Of a DNA stretch of 64,000 bases, positions 40,897-55,683 are shown one piece after another; positions within the stretch are counted from its first letter, which is position 1, and each line of letters opens with the position of its first letter. The DNA is taken from contig VGZG01000006.1 of NCBI GenBank assembly GCA_016872675.1, positions 1 to 64,000 of the forward strand. The letters run 5' to 3'. The position numbers were made by a program, and so were the translations under genes. Under the pieces are notes generated by a model that was not told where the DNA came from, made no database searches, and saw nothing but the letters and a program-made list of their open reading frames with translations. This DNA is from Planctomycetota bacterium (GTDB lineage: Bacteria; Planctomycetota; UBA1135; UBA2386).

Positions 40897-43767
40897 TCAG
40901 CCGACGGTCGCGCGCAGCGTCTCCGTCAGCAGCTCCACTCCGAACGGCTTGTAGAGCTGCGCCGCGAAGGCGAGCTCGTCGAGCTCGTCCTGATCCGCCT
41001 TGTCGGTGAAGCCGCTGGCCAGAACGACCGGCAGCTGGGGCGCGACGCGGCGAATCTCGCGCGTCAGTTCGAGGCCATCCATGCCCGGCATGTGCAGGTC
41101 GGTGATGACGAGCGCGATCTGCTTCTGCGGATCGCGCAGGATCGCCAGCGCCGTGGCGCCATCGGCCGCGACCTCGGCAGTAAAACCGAGCACGATCAGT
41201 AGGCGCTTCACGACGTTGCGCACGATCGGCTCGTCATCGACGAGCAGCACAGTCTGGCCCTGGCCGCGATACGGCTCGGCGACGCACGACGGGATCTCCT
41301 TGATCGCCATGCCATCGACGCCCGCCGGCAGGTAGACGGTGAAGGTCGAGCCTTGGCCGACCTGCGATTGCACGCGCATGAAACCGCCGTGGCTGCGCAC
41401 GATGCCGAGCGTCGTCGACAGGCCCAGGCCCGTGCCCTGCTCGGGGCTCTTGGTGCTGAAGAAGGGCTCGAAGATGCGATCGATCAGTTCCGGCGCAATG
41501 CCCACTCCGGTGTCGAGGATGCGCACGCGCACATGCGCGCCAGGCTTGCCGTCGCCGAGCGCGGCGACGTCGGCAGCGGTCAAGTCCTCGCGCACGACCT
41601 CGACAGCCATCTGGCCGCCTTGCGGCATCGCGTCGCGCGCGTTGACGCAGAGGTTGAGCAGCACCTGGTGCAGCTGTGTCGAGTCGCCGACGATCGCCGG
41701 CGCCACCGGATCGCAGGCGAAGTGCAGCTGGATGTTCTTGGGGAACGTGCTCTTGACGATGCGTCCGAGCTCGGCGAGCAAGATCTGCGGCCGCACCGGG
41801 ACGCGCTTGCCATCGACGCCCCTGGCGAACGTCAGCAGCTGTTGCACCATGGAACCGCCGCGGCGGGCGCTCGCCTCCATCAGGTCGACGAGATCGGCCG
41901 ACTCGGGGTGGCGTTCGCGCAGCAGGCCGGTGGCGAGCAGGATCGGGGCAATCGAGTTGTTGACGTCGTGAGCGACGCCGCCGGCGAGCGTGCCGATGCT
42001 CTCAAGGCGCTGCGCGCGCAGGCTGCGTCTCTGCGCCTCGCGGTGCTCGGTGATGTCCTGGCCAACAGCGATGACGCCGACGATGTTGCCACCGGCGTCG
42101 CGCCGGGCGCTGGCGCTTAGCAGCAGGTGCACGGCGCCGCCGTCCTTCGCGCGCAGCGGGAACTCAAAGTTGGGCGCGCCCTTGCCGGCTAGCGCGTTTG
42201 CGAATGCGCCGATCACCGTGCTGCGGCTTTCGGCGTCGCCGAAGTCGGACAGCCGGCGGCCCATGGCTTCGCTGCGCTTGTAGCCCGTCAGGCGTTCGGC
42301 GCAGGCGTTCCAGACGTTGATGCGGCAGTGGATGTCCTCGCCGACGATCGGCGCGTTGGCCGTCTCGAGGATGCGACGCAGATCCTCGGCCACGGCCTCG
42401 GCGGCTTGCTCGGCGATGCGCCGGTCGTGCACGTCGATGCAGCAGCCGACGAGCTCGAACGGCTTGCCGTCCTGGCCGCGCATCAGCGTGTAGTCGTCGC
42501 GGAACCAACGGTAGCTGCCGTTGGGCAGACGGAATCGGTACTCGTAGGAGGCCGCGCCATCGCGCACCGCCTGCTGCATCGCCGCCTTGCCGCCGCCCTG
42601 ATCGTCGGGGTGCAAGTGTTCGATCCAGAACGTCGGGTTGGTCAAGTACTTCTCGGTCGGGTACCCGAGCTGCATCTCGATGTTGGGGCTGACAAAGGTC
42701 GACCGGAAGTCGCCGCCCGCGTCGCAGGCGAACATGACTGCCGACACCGACGTCATCATGTATCCCAACCGCTGTTCGGCGGCCGCCATCTGGCGCGTGC
42801 GCTGCTCGACGCGGCGCTCGAGTTCGGCGTTGAGCTGCTGTAGCTCGCGCTCGACGGCGATTCGGCGCTCGTTCTCGAGGTAGATCAGCACGATCGCTGC
42901 GACCGTCATGCCGAACTCCTCTTCGTCGCGCGTCCAGGCGCGCACTTTGCCGACGTGCTCGCAGCAGAGCACGCCCACGACGTCCTCGCCCAGCCGCAGC
43001 GGCAGGTCGAGCATCGAGTTGATGCCGTACAGGCTGAGGTAGCCCTTGGAGAAGCTGGAGGTCGCCGGGTGCGTATGCGCGTCGTCGGCGCGCACCGGCT
43101 GCTTGCTGTCGATCGCCTCGAAGTACGCCGGGTGGTCGTCGCGATGCAGCACCATCGCGGTCTTGCCCTGCGAGACGCCGTCGATGCAGATCTCATCGCA
43201 GGCGATGCGCTGACGCATCGGGTCGAGCAGCCAGATGCTGGCGCGGGCGACGCCGAGCGCCTGCCCCACCTGCTGCGTCACCAGTTCGAGGAACTTGCGC
43301 CGGCCGCGGTTCATGTTGCCGCGCAGGATCGACAGCACCGAGTGAAACATGCGGCGCTCTTCGCGCAATTGCGCTGCAGCAGCATCGATGTGCGGGTTGG
43401 ACAACATCTCGCGGAACACGCCGCGCGCCGCGATCGGCACGCCGCTCTCGAAAGCGATTGTCACCTTGCCTTCGAGGCGCACCATCTCGCCGGACTTGGT
43501 GACGTAGATCGTCATCGTCGCGCCCAACTCTTCTCCGGAGAGCAGGCGCTTGAGGTGGCGCATGCAGCACTCGCGACTCTCCGGGTGAATGATCTCGGAG
43601 ATGTTCCGGCCCTCTACCTCCGCCAAGGTGTAGCCCAGCCGTTCGAGCCACTTGCGATTGACGAAGCGGATAGTGCCGTCCGGCAGGACGCTCTGCACGA
43701 GGTCGCTGACGCCGTCGAAGAGGTCGCGCAGCGAGGTGACGTCGAGGGCGAGGGCTTCGGTATTCAT
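40897..43767 (-). CDS. Soluble hybrid sensor histidine kinase (PAS-GAF-PAS-PAS-HisKA-HATPase-REC)
   Basis: 956 residues from the ATG at 43767. Domains in order: PAS about 12-125; GAF about 160-300 (including GVLCCEHVGKVRAWTRDE); a coiled segment 300-335; PAS about 340-450 (WIEHLHPDD, EYRFRLPNGSYRWFRDDYT); PAS about 465-580; HisKA with His600 in LAGGVAHDVNNSIAPIL; HATPase 680-815 with N box LLNLCVNARDAM, G1 DTGVGI, F box FEPFFSTK and G2 GTGLGLST; and a receiver 838-950 with Asp890 in LVITDLHMPG. No membrane segment, so cytoplasmic. The receiver at the end makes it a phosphorelay-type kinase whose further partner is not in this window. GAF and PAS could sense redox or small ligands. Confidence 0.95.
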   Translation of the reverse strand: MNTEALALDVTSLRDLFDGVSDLVQSVLPDGTIRFVNRKWLERLGYTLAEVEGRNISEIIHPESRECCMRHLKRLLSGEELGATMTIYVTKSGEMVRLEGKVTIAFESGVPIAARGVFREMLSNPHIDAAAAQLREERRMFHSVLSILRGNMNRGRRKFLELVTQQVGQALGVARASIWLLDPMRQRIACDEICIDGVSQGKTAMVLHRDDHPAYFEAIDSKQPVRADDAHTHPATSSFSKGYLSLYGINSMLDLPLRLGEDVVGVLCCEHVGKVRAWTRDEEEFGMTVAAIVLIYLENERRIAVERELQQLNAELERRVEQRTRQMAAAEQRLGYMMTSVSAVMFACDAGGDFRSTFVSPNIEMQLGYPTEKYLTNPTFWIEHLHPDDQGGGKAAMQQAVRDGAASYEYRFRLPNGSYRWFRDDYTLMRGQDGKPFELVGCCIDVHDRRIAEQAAEAVAEDLRRILETANAPIVGEDIHCRINVWNACAERLTGYKRSEAMGRRLSDFGDAESRSTVIGAFANALAGKGAPNFEFPLRAKDGGAVHLLLSASARRDAGGNIVGVIAVGQDITEHREAQRRSLRAQRLESIGTLAGGVAHDVNNSIAPILLATGLLRERHPESADLVDLMEASARRGGSMVQQLLTFARGVDGKRVPVRPQILLAELGRIVKSTFPKNIQLHFACDPVAPAIVGDSTQLHQVLLNLCVNARDAMPQGGQMAVEVVREDLTAADVAALGDGKPGAHVRVRILDTGVGIAPELIDRIFEPFFSTKSPEQGTGLGLSTTLGIVRSHGGFMRVQSQVGQGSTFTVYLPAGVDGMAIKEIPSCVAEPYRGQGQTVLLVDDEPIVRNVVKRLLIVLGFTAEVAADGATALAILRDPQKQIALVITDLHMPGMDGLELTREIRRVAPQLPVVLASGFTDKADQDELDELAFAAQLYKPFGVELLTETLRATVG

Positions 43768-44034
43768 GCGACGAGGGGCCCGGCAGGGAGTTGGCGGACA
43801 CGCAGCGCGTGCGAAGTGACAACGCACGGTACCGCGTTGGCCGCAGGGCGAACTTCGCACAACCGCCCAGTCGGCGAAGGCGATGTGCGGGGTCGATCGC
43901 GATCAGACAGCGGGCGACGCCGGCGCGTTCACAGCGGACAATGCTCGCTTCAAGACGCTACGAAGCAACGGCTTGCAGGCGGAGCCGAGAACGAGCGTGC
44001 ATCCGGCGTCACGGCGCCGACGAAGCCCGGCCGC

Positions 44035-44637
<603 letters not shown>

Positions 44638-44740
44638 TTGCTCGCCACGTAGCGCACGCCATCGCCGGCTCCAGCACGCTGTGGGCGACAATCCCGGCGA
44701 ACGCGAACCACAGCGCGCGCGGCGCCACGCCGACCCGCGC

Positions 44741-47065
<2,325 letters not shown>

Positions 47066-47146
47066 TCAAAGGGAATCGCCCGCGGCCCGACCAACGTGCG
47101 GCGGCGACAACTGGCAGGATGCCGGCGGCGGCCGCATCCTTGCGCC

Positions 47147-48313
47147 ATGGCCGAGCCCACTGCGAACCGCCTGCCGCGCGCCGTCTTCGCGCTCGGCGCC
47201 GTGTCGCTGCTCACCGACGTCGCCAGCGAGCTGATCGTGCCGCTGCTGCCCCTGCTGCTGGCGCAGGTCGGCGGCAGCATGGTGCACCTCGGCTTGCTGC
47301 AGGGCATCAGCGAAGGCGCGGTGTCGCTGCTCAAGCTGGCGAGCGGCTGGCTGTCGGACCGACAGCGGCGGCGCAAGCCGTGGATGATCGCCGGCTATGG
47401 CGTGTCGGCGCTGCTGCGGCCGCTGTTCGCGGTCGTCGGTTCGCCGTGGACGATGGCGGCGGTGCGCGCCGGCGACCGCGTCGGCAAGGGCCTGCGCAGC
47501 GCCCCGCGCGATGCGTTGCTCGCCGACCTCGTCGACGCCGGCCAACGCGGCGCCGCGTATGGCGTGCAGCGCGCGATGGACCACGCCGGCGCGCTGCTCG
47601 GCGCGCTGCTGGCGGCGGCGCTGCTCGCGCTCGGCGTCGAGCTGCGCGCCGTCTTCGCGCTGGCGCTGATCCCGGGGCTGCTCGGCGTCGCCGTGCTGGT
47701 GCGCTTCGTGCCGGAGCGCGCGAAGGAATCGGATGGCGCATCGCGCGCGAGCGACCCGCCCGGGGCCACGCGGCGGTTGCTGCCGTTCCTGCTGGTCGCG
47801 GCGCCGTCGGCCGTCGCGGCGAGCGTCGACCTGTTCGCGTTGATGCGCGCGCGCGAACTCGGCGTCGCCGACGCCATGCTGCCGCTGCTGTGGGCCGCGC
47901 TGCACGTCGTGCGCTCGGCGCTCGCCGCGCCGCTCGGCCGGCTGTCGGACCGCTTCGGCCGGCGCCGCATGCTCGCGCTCGGCCTGCTGCTGCACGCGCT
48001 CGTGCTCGTCGCCTTCGCCGACGTGCGGCACGCGGCGTGGCTGTGGCCGGCGTTCCTCGGCCTCGGCCTGCACGCCGCCTGCACGGAGGGCGCCGAACGC
48101 GGCCTCGTCGCCGACCTCACCGGCGCGCACAAACGCGGCCGCGCGTTCGGGCTGTATCACGCGGTGCAGGGCGTCGCGGCGTTCGCCGGCCCGATCGGGC
48201 TCGGTGCGCTGTGGCAGGCGCACGGCGCGTCCACGGCGTTCCATGCAGCGGCCGGGGCGGCGGGGTTGGCGTTGGCGATGTTGCCGTTCGTCGGGCGGCG
48301 GCGGGTTGGCTGA
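47147..48313 (+). CDS. MFS transporter
   Basis: 388 residues from the ATG at 47147; the open frame reaches far upstream but only as a shadow of the isocitrate dehydrogenase gene. The first helix region AVSLLTDVASELIVPLLPLLLA is the sequence pattern of a widespread but poorly characterised MFS family whose members typically begin TDVSSEMIYPLLPLFL. Twelve membrane segments are apparent, with the loop motif GWLSDRQRRRKPW between helices 2 and 3 and LGRLSDRFGRRRMLALG in the second half. Direction and substrate are unknown; export of a small molecule is common in the superfamily. It ends 69 bases before the E1 gene. Confidence 0.86.
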   Translation: MAEPTANRLPRAVFALGAVSLLTDVASELIVPLLPLLLAQVGGSMVHLGLLQGISEGAVSLLKLASGWLSDRQRRRKPWMIAGYGVSALLRPLFAVVGSPWTMAAVRAGDRVGKGLRSAPRDALLADLVDAGQRGAAYGVQRAMDHAGALLGALLAAALLALGVELRAVFALALIPGLLGVAVLVRFVPERAKESDGASRASDPPGATRRLLPFLLVAAPSAVAASVDLFALMRARELGVADAMLPLLWAALHVVRSALAAPLGRLSDRFGRRRMLALGLLLHALVLVAFADVRHAAWLWPAFLGLGLHAACTEGAERGLVADLTGAHKRGRAFGLYHAVQGVAAFAGPIGLGALWQAHGASTAFHAAAGAAGLALAMLPFVGRRRVG

Positions 48314-48382
48314 TCGGTCGGCCGCCGCGCCATCATCCGCCGTGCCCCGACGCGTCGGCGTCCGTAAGATCCCGCGCCCTGC

Positions 48383-50658
<2,276 letters not shown>

Positions 50659-50662
<4 letters not shown>

Positions 50663-51666
50663 GCAAGCCCACCGCCGTCCTGTTCTGCCCCGGCCGCGGC
50701 TCGTACGGCAAGGACGAGCTCGGCTTCGTCGGCCGCACGATCCGCCCCGGTCCCATAGCCGACGCGCTCGCCGCGTGCGACGACTGGCGCCGGTCGCAGA
50801 GCCGCCCGACGCTCACCGAGGTCGACGGCGCGGAGAAGTACCGGCCCGGCCTGCACCTCGACGGCGAGAACGCCGCCGAGCTGATCTACTTCGGCGCGAT
50901 GGCGCACGCCGAGCGGCTGCGCGAGCGCTACGACGTCGTCGCCGTCGCCGGCAACTCGCTCGGCTGGTACACGGCGCTGCCAGCGAGCGGCGCGCTCGAC
51001 CCGACGTCGGGCTGGCGCCTCGTCGCGACGATGGCCGCGCTGCAGAAGCAGGTCGTCGGCGGGCAGGTGCTGATGACCAACGTCGACGACGACTGGCGGC
51101 TCAACCTGGAACTGCGCGTCGCGACGCAGGCGGTCGTGCAGGCGCTGCGCGATCGCGGCGACGAGACCTTCTGCGACTTCAGCATCCGCCTCGGCGGCCA
51201 CGAAGTGCTCGCCGGCACCGAGGCGGCGGTCACCGCGCTGCTCACCCATCTGCCCAAGGTGAAGATCGGCGAGCGCGAGTTCCCGTTCCGCCTCGCCGGC
51301 CACGGCCCGTTCCACACGCGACTGTGCGCCGAGACGGCGCGGCGGTCGGCCGAACTGCTGGCCGACCTGCCGATGACGACGCCGCGCTGCCACCTGATCG
51401 ATGGCTTCGGCAACGTGCACTCGCCGTGGTCGGCCGATCCGCGCGAGCTGCTGCGCTACACGACGACCGAGCAGGTGCTGGAGACGTTCGACTTCACCGC
51501 CTGCATCCGCACGGCGATGCGCGAGTTCCAGCCCGACGTGCTGCTGTGCGCGGGCCCAGGCAGCTCGCTGCGCGCGCCGGTCGGCCACACGGTGATCGCG
51601 GAAGGCTGGCGCAGCATCGCCGACAAGGCGTCGCTGTTCGCGGCCAACCTCGTGCGCACCGACTGA
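50659..51666 (+). CDS. FabD-like acyltransferase coupled to the E1 gene
   Basis: 335 residues starting in the ATGA overlap with the E1 stop. The nucleophile motif is AVAGNSLGWYTAL (Ser100), in the position of the GHSxG elbow of malonyl-CoA:ACP transacylase. The catalytic His region is FRLAGHGPFHTRLC, and LCAGPGSSL near the end matches the terminal loop of the family. The Arg that grips a malonyl carboxylate in FabD is not clearly identifiable, so it may move a non-malonyl acyl group. The coupling to a 2-oxoacid dehydrogenase E1 is unusual. A joint role in making or loading a starter acyl unit is inferred only. Confidence 0.78.
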
Positions 51667-51687
51667 CGGCGCGCAGCGCGGCCGCGA

Positions 51688-52869
51688 TCAGCGGCCGACG
51701 ACGAACTCCTTGATGGAGCCGAGCCGCATGCTGGCCGACGACGTCGGCGCGGCAGGCTGCAGCGCGAATTCCATCCCGACGACGGCTGACGTGTTTGGCA
51801 CGTGGATATATGCGTCGAGGCGGTCGACGTCCGGCACGACGCTCACGATCCAGGTGAAAGCCTGGCTGGGATCGAGCAGCAGGGTGCCAAGGATGGTCGG
51901 CACGCCGAGCGTCGCAGTCGGGCCGGCGATGATTATGCCGTCGCCGGACTCCGCCGCGACGGAGACGCGCGCCGTGGCGCCGGGGACGAGCGCGCCGGCC
52001 GCCCAGATCCGCGGATGCGCGATGTCCTGCTCGATGGCTACGACTTGCGGGTCGGCAAGCACCGACGGGCCAAGGCACTGCTCGAGCGCGTCCACGTCGA
52101 CGTCGAGGAAGTGGCGGAAGAAGCCGACGGATATGTCGGACGAGCGCGTGAAGTCAGACGTCGCGCCGGACATGCCCGCGATCGAGAAGTGGTCCGCGTG
52201 CGCGTCCAGGCGCACCATGAACTTGATCGGGGAACTCGCGGAGACCCCTGCAAGGTACGGCTGCGCGTGCTGCCAGTAGGGCGTCAACATGTCGCCGTCG
52301 CCGACGACGCAACCAATTGGCACCGTGATCGCCGTCGCGGCGTTGCCGACTGGCGCAGCCGGCGCGAAGCCGAAGGCGCAGCGGATCTGCGGATTCTGCG
52401 CGACGACAAAGGCCATCGTGCCGCCACCCATGCTGTGGCCGGCGACGCCGATGCGCGACAGGTCGAACGCGCCATGGAACGGGCCGTTGGCTGTGGCGTT
52501 CGCCACAGCGATGGCACCAAGGTTGGCGTGCGCGTCGTGGCTGAGGGTGACGTAGTTCCAGATGCCAGTGTCGGGCGCGACGACGATGAAGCCTTGGCGC
52601 GCCCACTCCACGCAGAGCGTCGGATAGTCGCGGCCCATGAACGACCAACCATGCAGGAACAGCAGCACGGGCCAGCCGCCCTTGTTCGGCAGCACCGGCG
52701 CGTTGTGGCCCTGAACCGTCGATGGGTAGAAGACGCGCGTAAAGAGCGTCGGCGAACCTTGGCCCGTCGTGTTCGGCCACGCGACGTCGCGACTCGCAAC
52801 GAGCGGGAGCGGATAGGTCTGCGCGAGAACGGTTGAGGTGAGCAGCGCGATGGCGACGAGAGTTCGCAT
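51688..52869 (-). CDS. Secreted alpha/beta hydrolase (chlorophyllase/dienelactone-hydrolase-like)
   Basis: 393 residues from the ATG at 52869, with signal peptide MRTLVAIALLTSTVLAQ. The hydrolase domain spans about 18-275: oxyanion region LLFLHGWSFMGRDYPTL, nucleophile elbow VAGHSMGGGTMAF (Ser), VVGDGDMLTP containing the likely acid, and DAHADHFSIAG with the likely catalytic His. This layout is that of the PET-hydrolase/chlorophyllase-like esterases. The last 115 residues are a strand-rich module like those of the other exported proteins (ARVSVAAESGDGIIIAG ... NTSAVVGMEFALQPA). The substrate is probably an ester but cannot be named. It is convergent with the FabD-like gene. Confidence 0.86.
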   Translation of the reverse strand: MRTLVAIALLTSTVLAQTYPLPLVASRDVAWPNTTGQGSPTLFTRVFYPSTVQGHNAPVLPNKGGWPVLLFLHGWSFMGRDYPTLCVEWARQGFIVVAPDTGIWNYVTLSHDAHANLGAIAVANATANGPFHGAFDLSRIGVAGHSMGGGTMAFVVAQNPQIRCAFGFAPAAPVGNAATAITVPIGCVVGDGDMLTPYWQHAQPYLAGVSASSPIKFMVRLDAHADHFSIAGMSGATSDFTRSSDISVGFFRHFLDVDVDALEQCLGPSVLADPQVVAIEQDIAHPRIWAAGALVPGATARVSVAAESGDGIIIAGPTATLGVPTILGTLLLDPSQAFTWIVSVVPDVDRLDAYIHVPNTSAVVGMEFALQPAAPTSSASMRLGSIKEFVVGR

Positions 52870-53074
52870 GGTCGAGGCTCCGAGGTATGGTGAGAACGTA
52901 ACCGCGCGCCGCAGGCTAACAAGACACGCCTGGGGCACGCGCGCAGGAACGAGACCGCCTCTGTGCGGCGGAGCGTATCCACCATCCCGACGGGCCGCGC
53001 GATCCTGCGCGCAAAGATCTCGCGCGGCCACGCCCCGATGGTCCGCCGAGCGATCGGTCAAGCCGACCGGTCGG

Positions 53075-53341
53075 TCAGGCCTTGATGTGCTTGCTGACCA
53101 GCTTGGTCATCTCGAACATCGTGACGACAGCCTTGCCGCCAAAGAGAGGCCTGAGCTTGTCATCGGCCTTGATGTTCGTCTTGACCTTGGTGTCCTGCAG
53201 GCCGTTCTTCTTGATGTACTCCCAGAGCTTCTTGGTGATCTGCCCGCGCGGCAGCGGCGCGCTGCCGACGATCACGGCGAGCGCCTCGTCGGGCTGGACG
53301 GGCTTCATGAGGGCGGGATTGACCTTCTTCTTGGCTGCCAT
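53075..53341 (-). CDS. SWIB/MDM2-domain protein
   Basis: 88 residues from the ATG at 53341. After a basic start (MAAKKKVNPA) the whole protein is a SWIB domain: LPRGQITKKLWEYIKKNGLQ, TNIKADDKLRPLFGGKAVVTMFEMTKLVSKHI. In eukaryotes the SWIB/MDM2 fold is part of chromatin remodelling complexes. Small free-standing bacterial versions are known in Chlamydiae and some other bacteria and are presumed DNA-associated. Lysine-rich N-terminal residues would suit DNA binding. The frame extends upstream to 53494, but that part is Arg/Pro-rich and not family-like. It stands alone, 190 bases from the DinB gene. Confidence 0.92.
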   Translation of the reverse strand: MAAKKKVNPALMKPVQPDEALAVIVGSAPLPRGQITKKLWEYIKKNGLQDTKVKTNIKADDKLRPLFGGKAVVTMFEMTKLVSKHIKA

Positions 53342-53530
53342 CGGATTCTCGATCGGTAGGGATACGCAGGGTGCCGGCGACGACGCAACACGCGCTGCAC
53401 CAGCCCTGCAGGTGCCCGGATGATGGCGGGGAAAAGCCCGTCCGCAAGCCTCGAAACGGCCATTTGCGCCCTTCGACGGGAATCGCGGCGGCAACAGGCG
53501 CAGGCGCGAACCGACCGGTGACCGCCGAAA

Positions 53531-54046
53531 TCAGCCGATTCCGTACCTTTCCCGCAACACGGCGAGGTGGTGCATCTCGTGCCCGGCCGTGATCCAGAGC
53601 AGGCTGCGCACGGTCGCCGGCTTGCCGTTGGCGAGGCCGCGGCGCGTCCAGGCGAGCGCGTCGAAACCGCGGAACAACGCCAGCGTCGCGGCGCGCACGG
53701 CGGCGAACTCGGCGACGACATCGGCGAGATGGCGGCCGTCGCTGCCGTCGTTGGCGGCGTACAGGTCCTCGTCGAACGGCGGCAGCGACGCCATCTCGCC
53801 GCGCGCAATGCACATGGCCCGGTAGCAGAACAGCCGCTCGCCGTCGCAGACGTGCTGCCAGACGCGCTTTACCGTCCACTTGCCGGGCGCGTAGGCGAAT
53901 GCGCCCCGATCGGCCGGCACGCGCGCCAGCAGCGCGCAGGTGGCAGCGGCTTGGCGCGCAAGATGGGCCAGAACATCGCCATCCGGCACGCGGTCGACGT
54001 AGCCCTGGAAGTGCGGCGCGTACTCACTGGGGTCGGGTCGCTGCAT
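53531..54046 (-). CDS. DinB-superfamily protein
   Basis: 171 residues. The four-helix DinB/YfiT fold is indicated by FAYAPGKWTVKRVWQHVCDGERLFCYRA, with the first metal-ligand His in WQHV, and by LLWITAGHEMHHLAVLRERYG, which supplies His ligands at the end. The family binds a divalent metal and includes thiol transferases and many members of unknown function. It is the last gene of a three-gene operon, 11 bases after the pentaheme cytochrome. The ATG at 54046 is chosen because the frame before it is Arg-rich shadow. Confidence 0.88.
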   Translation of the reverse strand: MQRPDPSEYAPHFQGYVDRVPDGDVLAHLARQAAATCALLARVPADRGAFAYAPGKWTVKRVWQHVCDGERLFCYRAMCIARGEMASLPPFDEDLYAANDGSDGRHLADVVAEFAAVRAATLALFRGFDALAWTRRGLANGKPATVRSLLWITAGHEMHHLAVLRERYGIG

Positions 54047-54057
54047 GGCCGTCTCGC

Positions 54058-55671
54058 TCAGCTCTCGCCGCGGCCAGCCGTCGCGACTGTCTCGGGCGTC
54101 TTGTCGGCGGCGTCGTACCAGCCGACGAAGCGCTTCGCCTGCTCGGCTTCGAGCCCGCGCAGCGCGTCGACCCACGCCGGCGGCACCGCCTGGTAGCGCA
54201 GCGTCGCGCGCACTTCGCAGGGTCCGTCGCCCGGCGGCAGCGGCACGCGGAACGCCGCGACGTCGCCGCCGGCCGCGAAGTCGGCGTCGCCGTCGACGCC
54301 GATCGGCGCAGTGGCGTCGGCGTGCGGGCCATCCTTGCGCCAGCCGCGCGGCAAGAGCCGCGTGTCCTTGCGCTTGCTGGTCATCTTGGTGAGGTGCGTC
54401 GTCGGCGCGCCGTCCGGCCCGGCGGCCACCATCTCGTAGACGACGGCCTCGCTCGCCTTGGTGACGACCGCCGGATGCGCGATCGCGAGCTCGTCGCCGA
54501 CGCCGCGGATGCGGCCCTGGTCGTCGTGCGCGCCGCTCTCGAATATGGTCTCGCCGCCGCGCCGCACCTGCACGTGCAGCCACGCGCGCCGCGCCGGATA
54601 GCCGGTGGGGAACTTGTGGCCCGTCAGGTTCTCGACCTTGACGCCGAACGCGAGCGCGCCGCCGTCGCGGACGAGCGGCGTGATCTCCAGCCGCGCGGTC
54701 GCCTCGGCGAGCTGTTGCTTGGTCGCCGCGATCGTGCGGTCAAACTGCGCCGGCTCGGCCAGCACGTCGAGCGCTTCGCGGTGGTCGCGCAGCAGGCCGA
54801 GCACGAAGGCGTTGCCGCCGACGAAGCCATGCACGGCGTAGCCCTCGCGCTCGGGGATGCGGAAGTCGAACCCCATCGGGTTGCGTGCGATGCGCGTCGG
54901 CGCGCTGCGCGGCATGTGGCACTGCTGGCAGGTGCGGGTCGCCGCCGGGTCGGCCCCCTTGCGCTCGTCGCTGAATTCGCTGTTGCGCCACTCCAGGTAC
55001 GGCGTCTGTTCCTTGAACGGCACGCCCTGGTGCTCGGTCGTCAGCGTGTGGCACGTCGCGCACAGCGCCGACTGCTGCACGTGCGGGCCGTGCATGGGCG
55101 TGTAATTCACGTGCATCTGCATCGGCCGCGTCACGACGTTGGCGAACGGGCCGAAGATGCGGCGGTCCTTGTTGAACGTCGGCCGGCCGGTGAACGACTC
55201 CTCCTTGCCGAAGTTGGCGCCGTCCATCAGGTGGCAGACGGTGCACGAGACGCCGTCGTCGGCGAACACGTCGGCGGTGGCGTCGGCGAGCCGGGGCGCT
55301 GGCTTGCCAGCGAGCACGTTCTCGTAGTGCAGCATCGGCGCATGACACCGCAGGCAGAGTTCCTGCGCTTGCTCGCCCACCGCCGCCGTCTCCTTCTGCA
55401 ATTGGGCGTGGAAGTAGGGGTCGCGGAACGAATTCGCCATCATCGTCGCCTGCCATGTGGCGTACGGCGACACGTCCTCGTCCACGGCGTCACGCATCGC
55501 CTTGGCGCCGACCGCCGTCAGGTGGCAAACCGCGCACTGGTCGGACGTCGTGAACATGTCGTTGCTGGGCGGGTCGCCGGCGGCCGCTGGGCCGATGACG
55601 CCGTCGTCCATGGACGACGAGACGCACAACACGGAGGCGAGCCAGGTCGGAGCGACGCAACGAAACAGCAT
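54058..55671 (-). CDS. Exported pentaheme cytochrome c
   Basis: 537 residues with a signal peptide (MLFRCVAPTWLASVLCVSSS). Five CXXCH heme sites lie at residues 46-50, 106-110, 143-147, 204-208 and 248-252. The second half (about 320-500) is a beta-rich domain with VKVENLTGHKFPTGYPARRAW, a phrase shared with the plus-strand cytochrome at 59335. The heme-binding half resembles the cytochrome c554/NrfB-like and related multiheme families, so an electron-transfer role outside the membrane is likely. The partner is unknown. It sits in an operon between a serine hydrolase (12 bases upstream) and DinB (11 bases downstream). Confidence 0.87.
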   Translation of the reverse strand: MLFRCVAPTWLASVLCVSSSMDDGVIGPAAAGDPPSNDMFTTSDQCAVCHLTAVGAKAMRDAVDEDVSPYATWQATMMANSFRDPYFHAQLQKETAAVGEQAQELCLRCHAPMLHYENVLAGKPAPRLADATADVFADDGVSCTVCHLMDGANFGKEESFTGRPTFNKDRRIFGPFANVVTRPMQMHVNYTPMHGPHVQQSALCATCHTLTTEHQGVPFKEQTPYLEWRNSEFSDERKGADPAATRTCQQCHMPRSAPTRIARNPMGFDFRIPEREGYAVHGFVGGNAFVLGLLRDHREALDVLAEPAQFDRTIAATKQQLAEATARLEITPLVRDGGALAFGVKVENLTGHKFPTGYPARRAWLHVQVRRGGETIFESGAHDDQGRIRGVGDELAIAHPAVVTKASEAVVYEMVAAGPDGAPTTHLTKMTSKRKDTRLLPRGWRKDGPHADATAPIGVDGDADFAAGGDVAAFRVPLPPGDGPCEVRATLRYQAVPPAWVDALRGLEAEQAKRFVGWYDAADKTPETVATAGRGES

Positions 55672-55683
55672 GCGCGGCGGACT

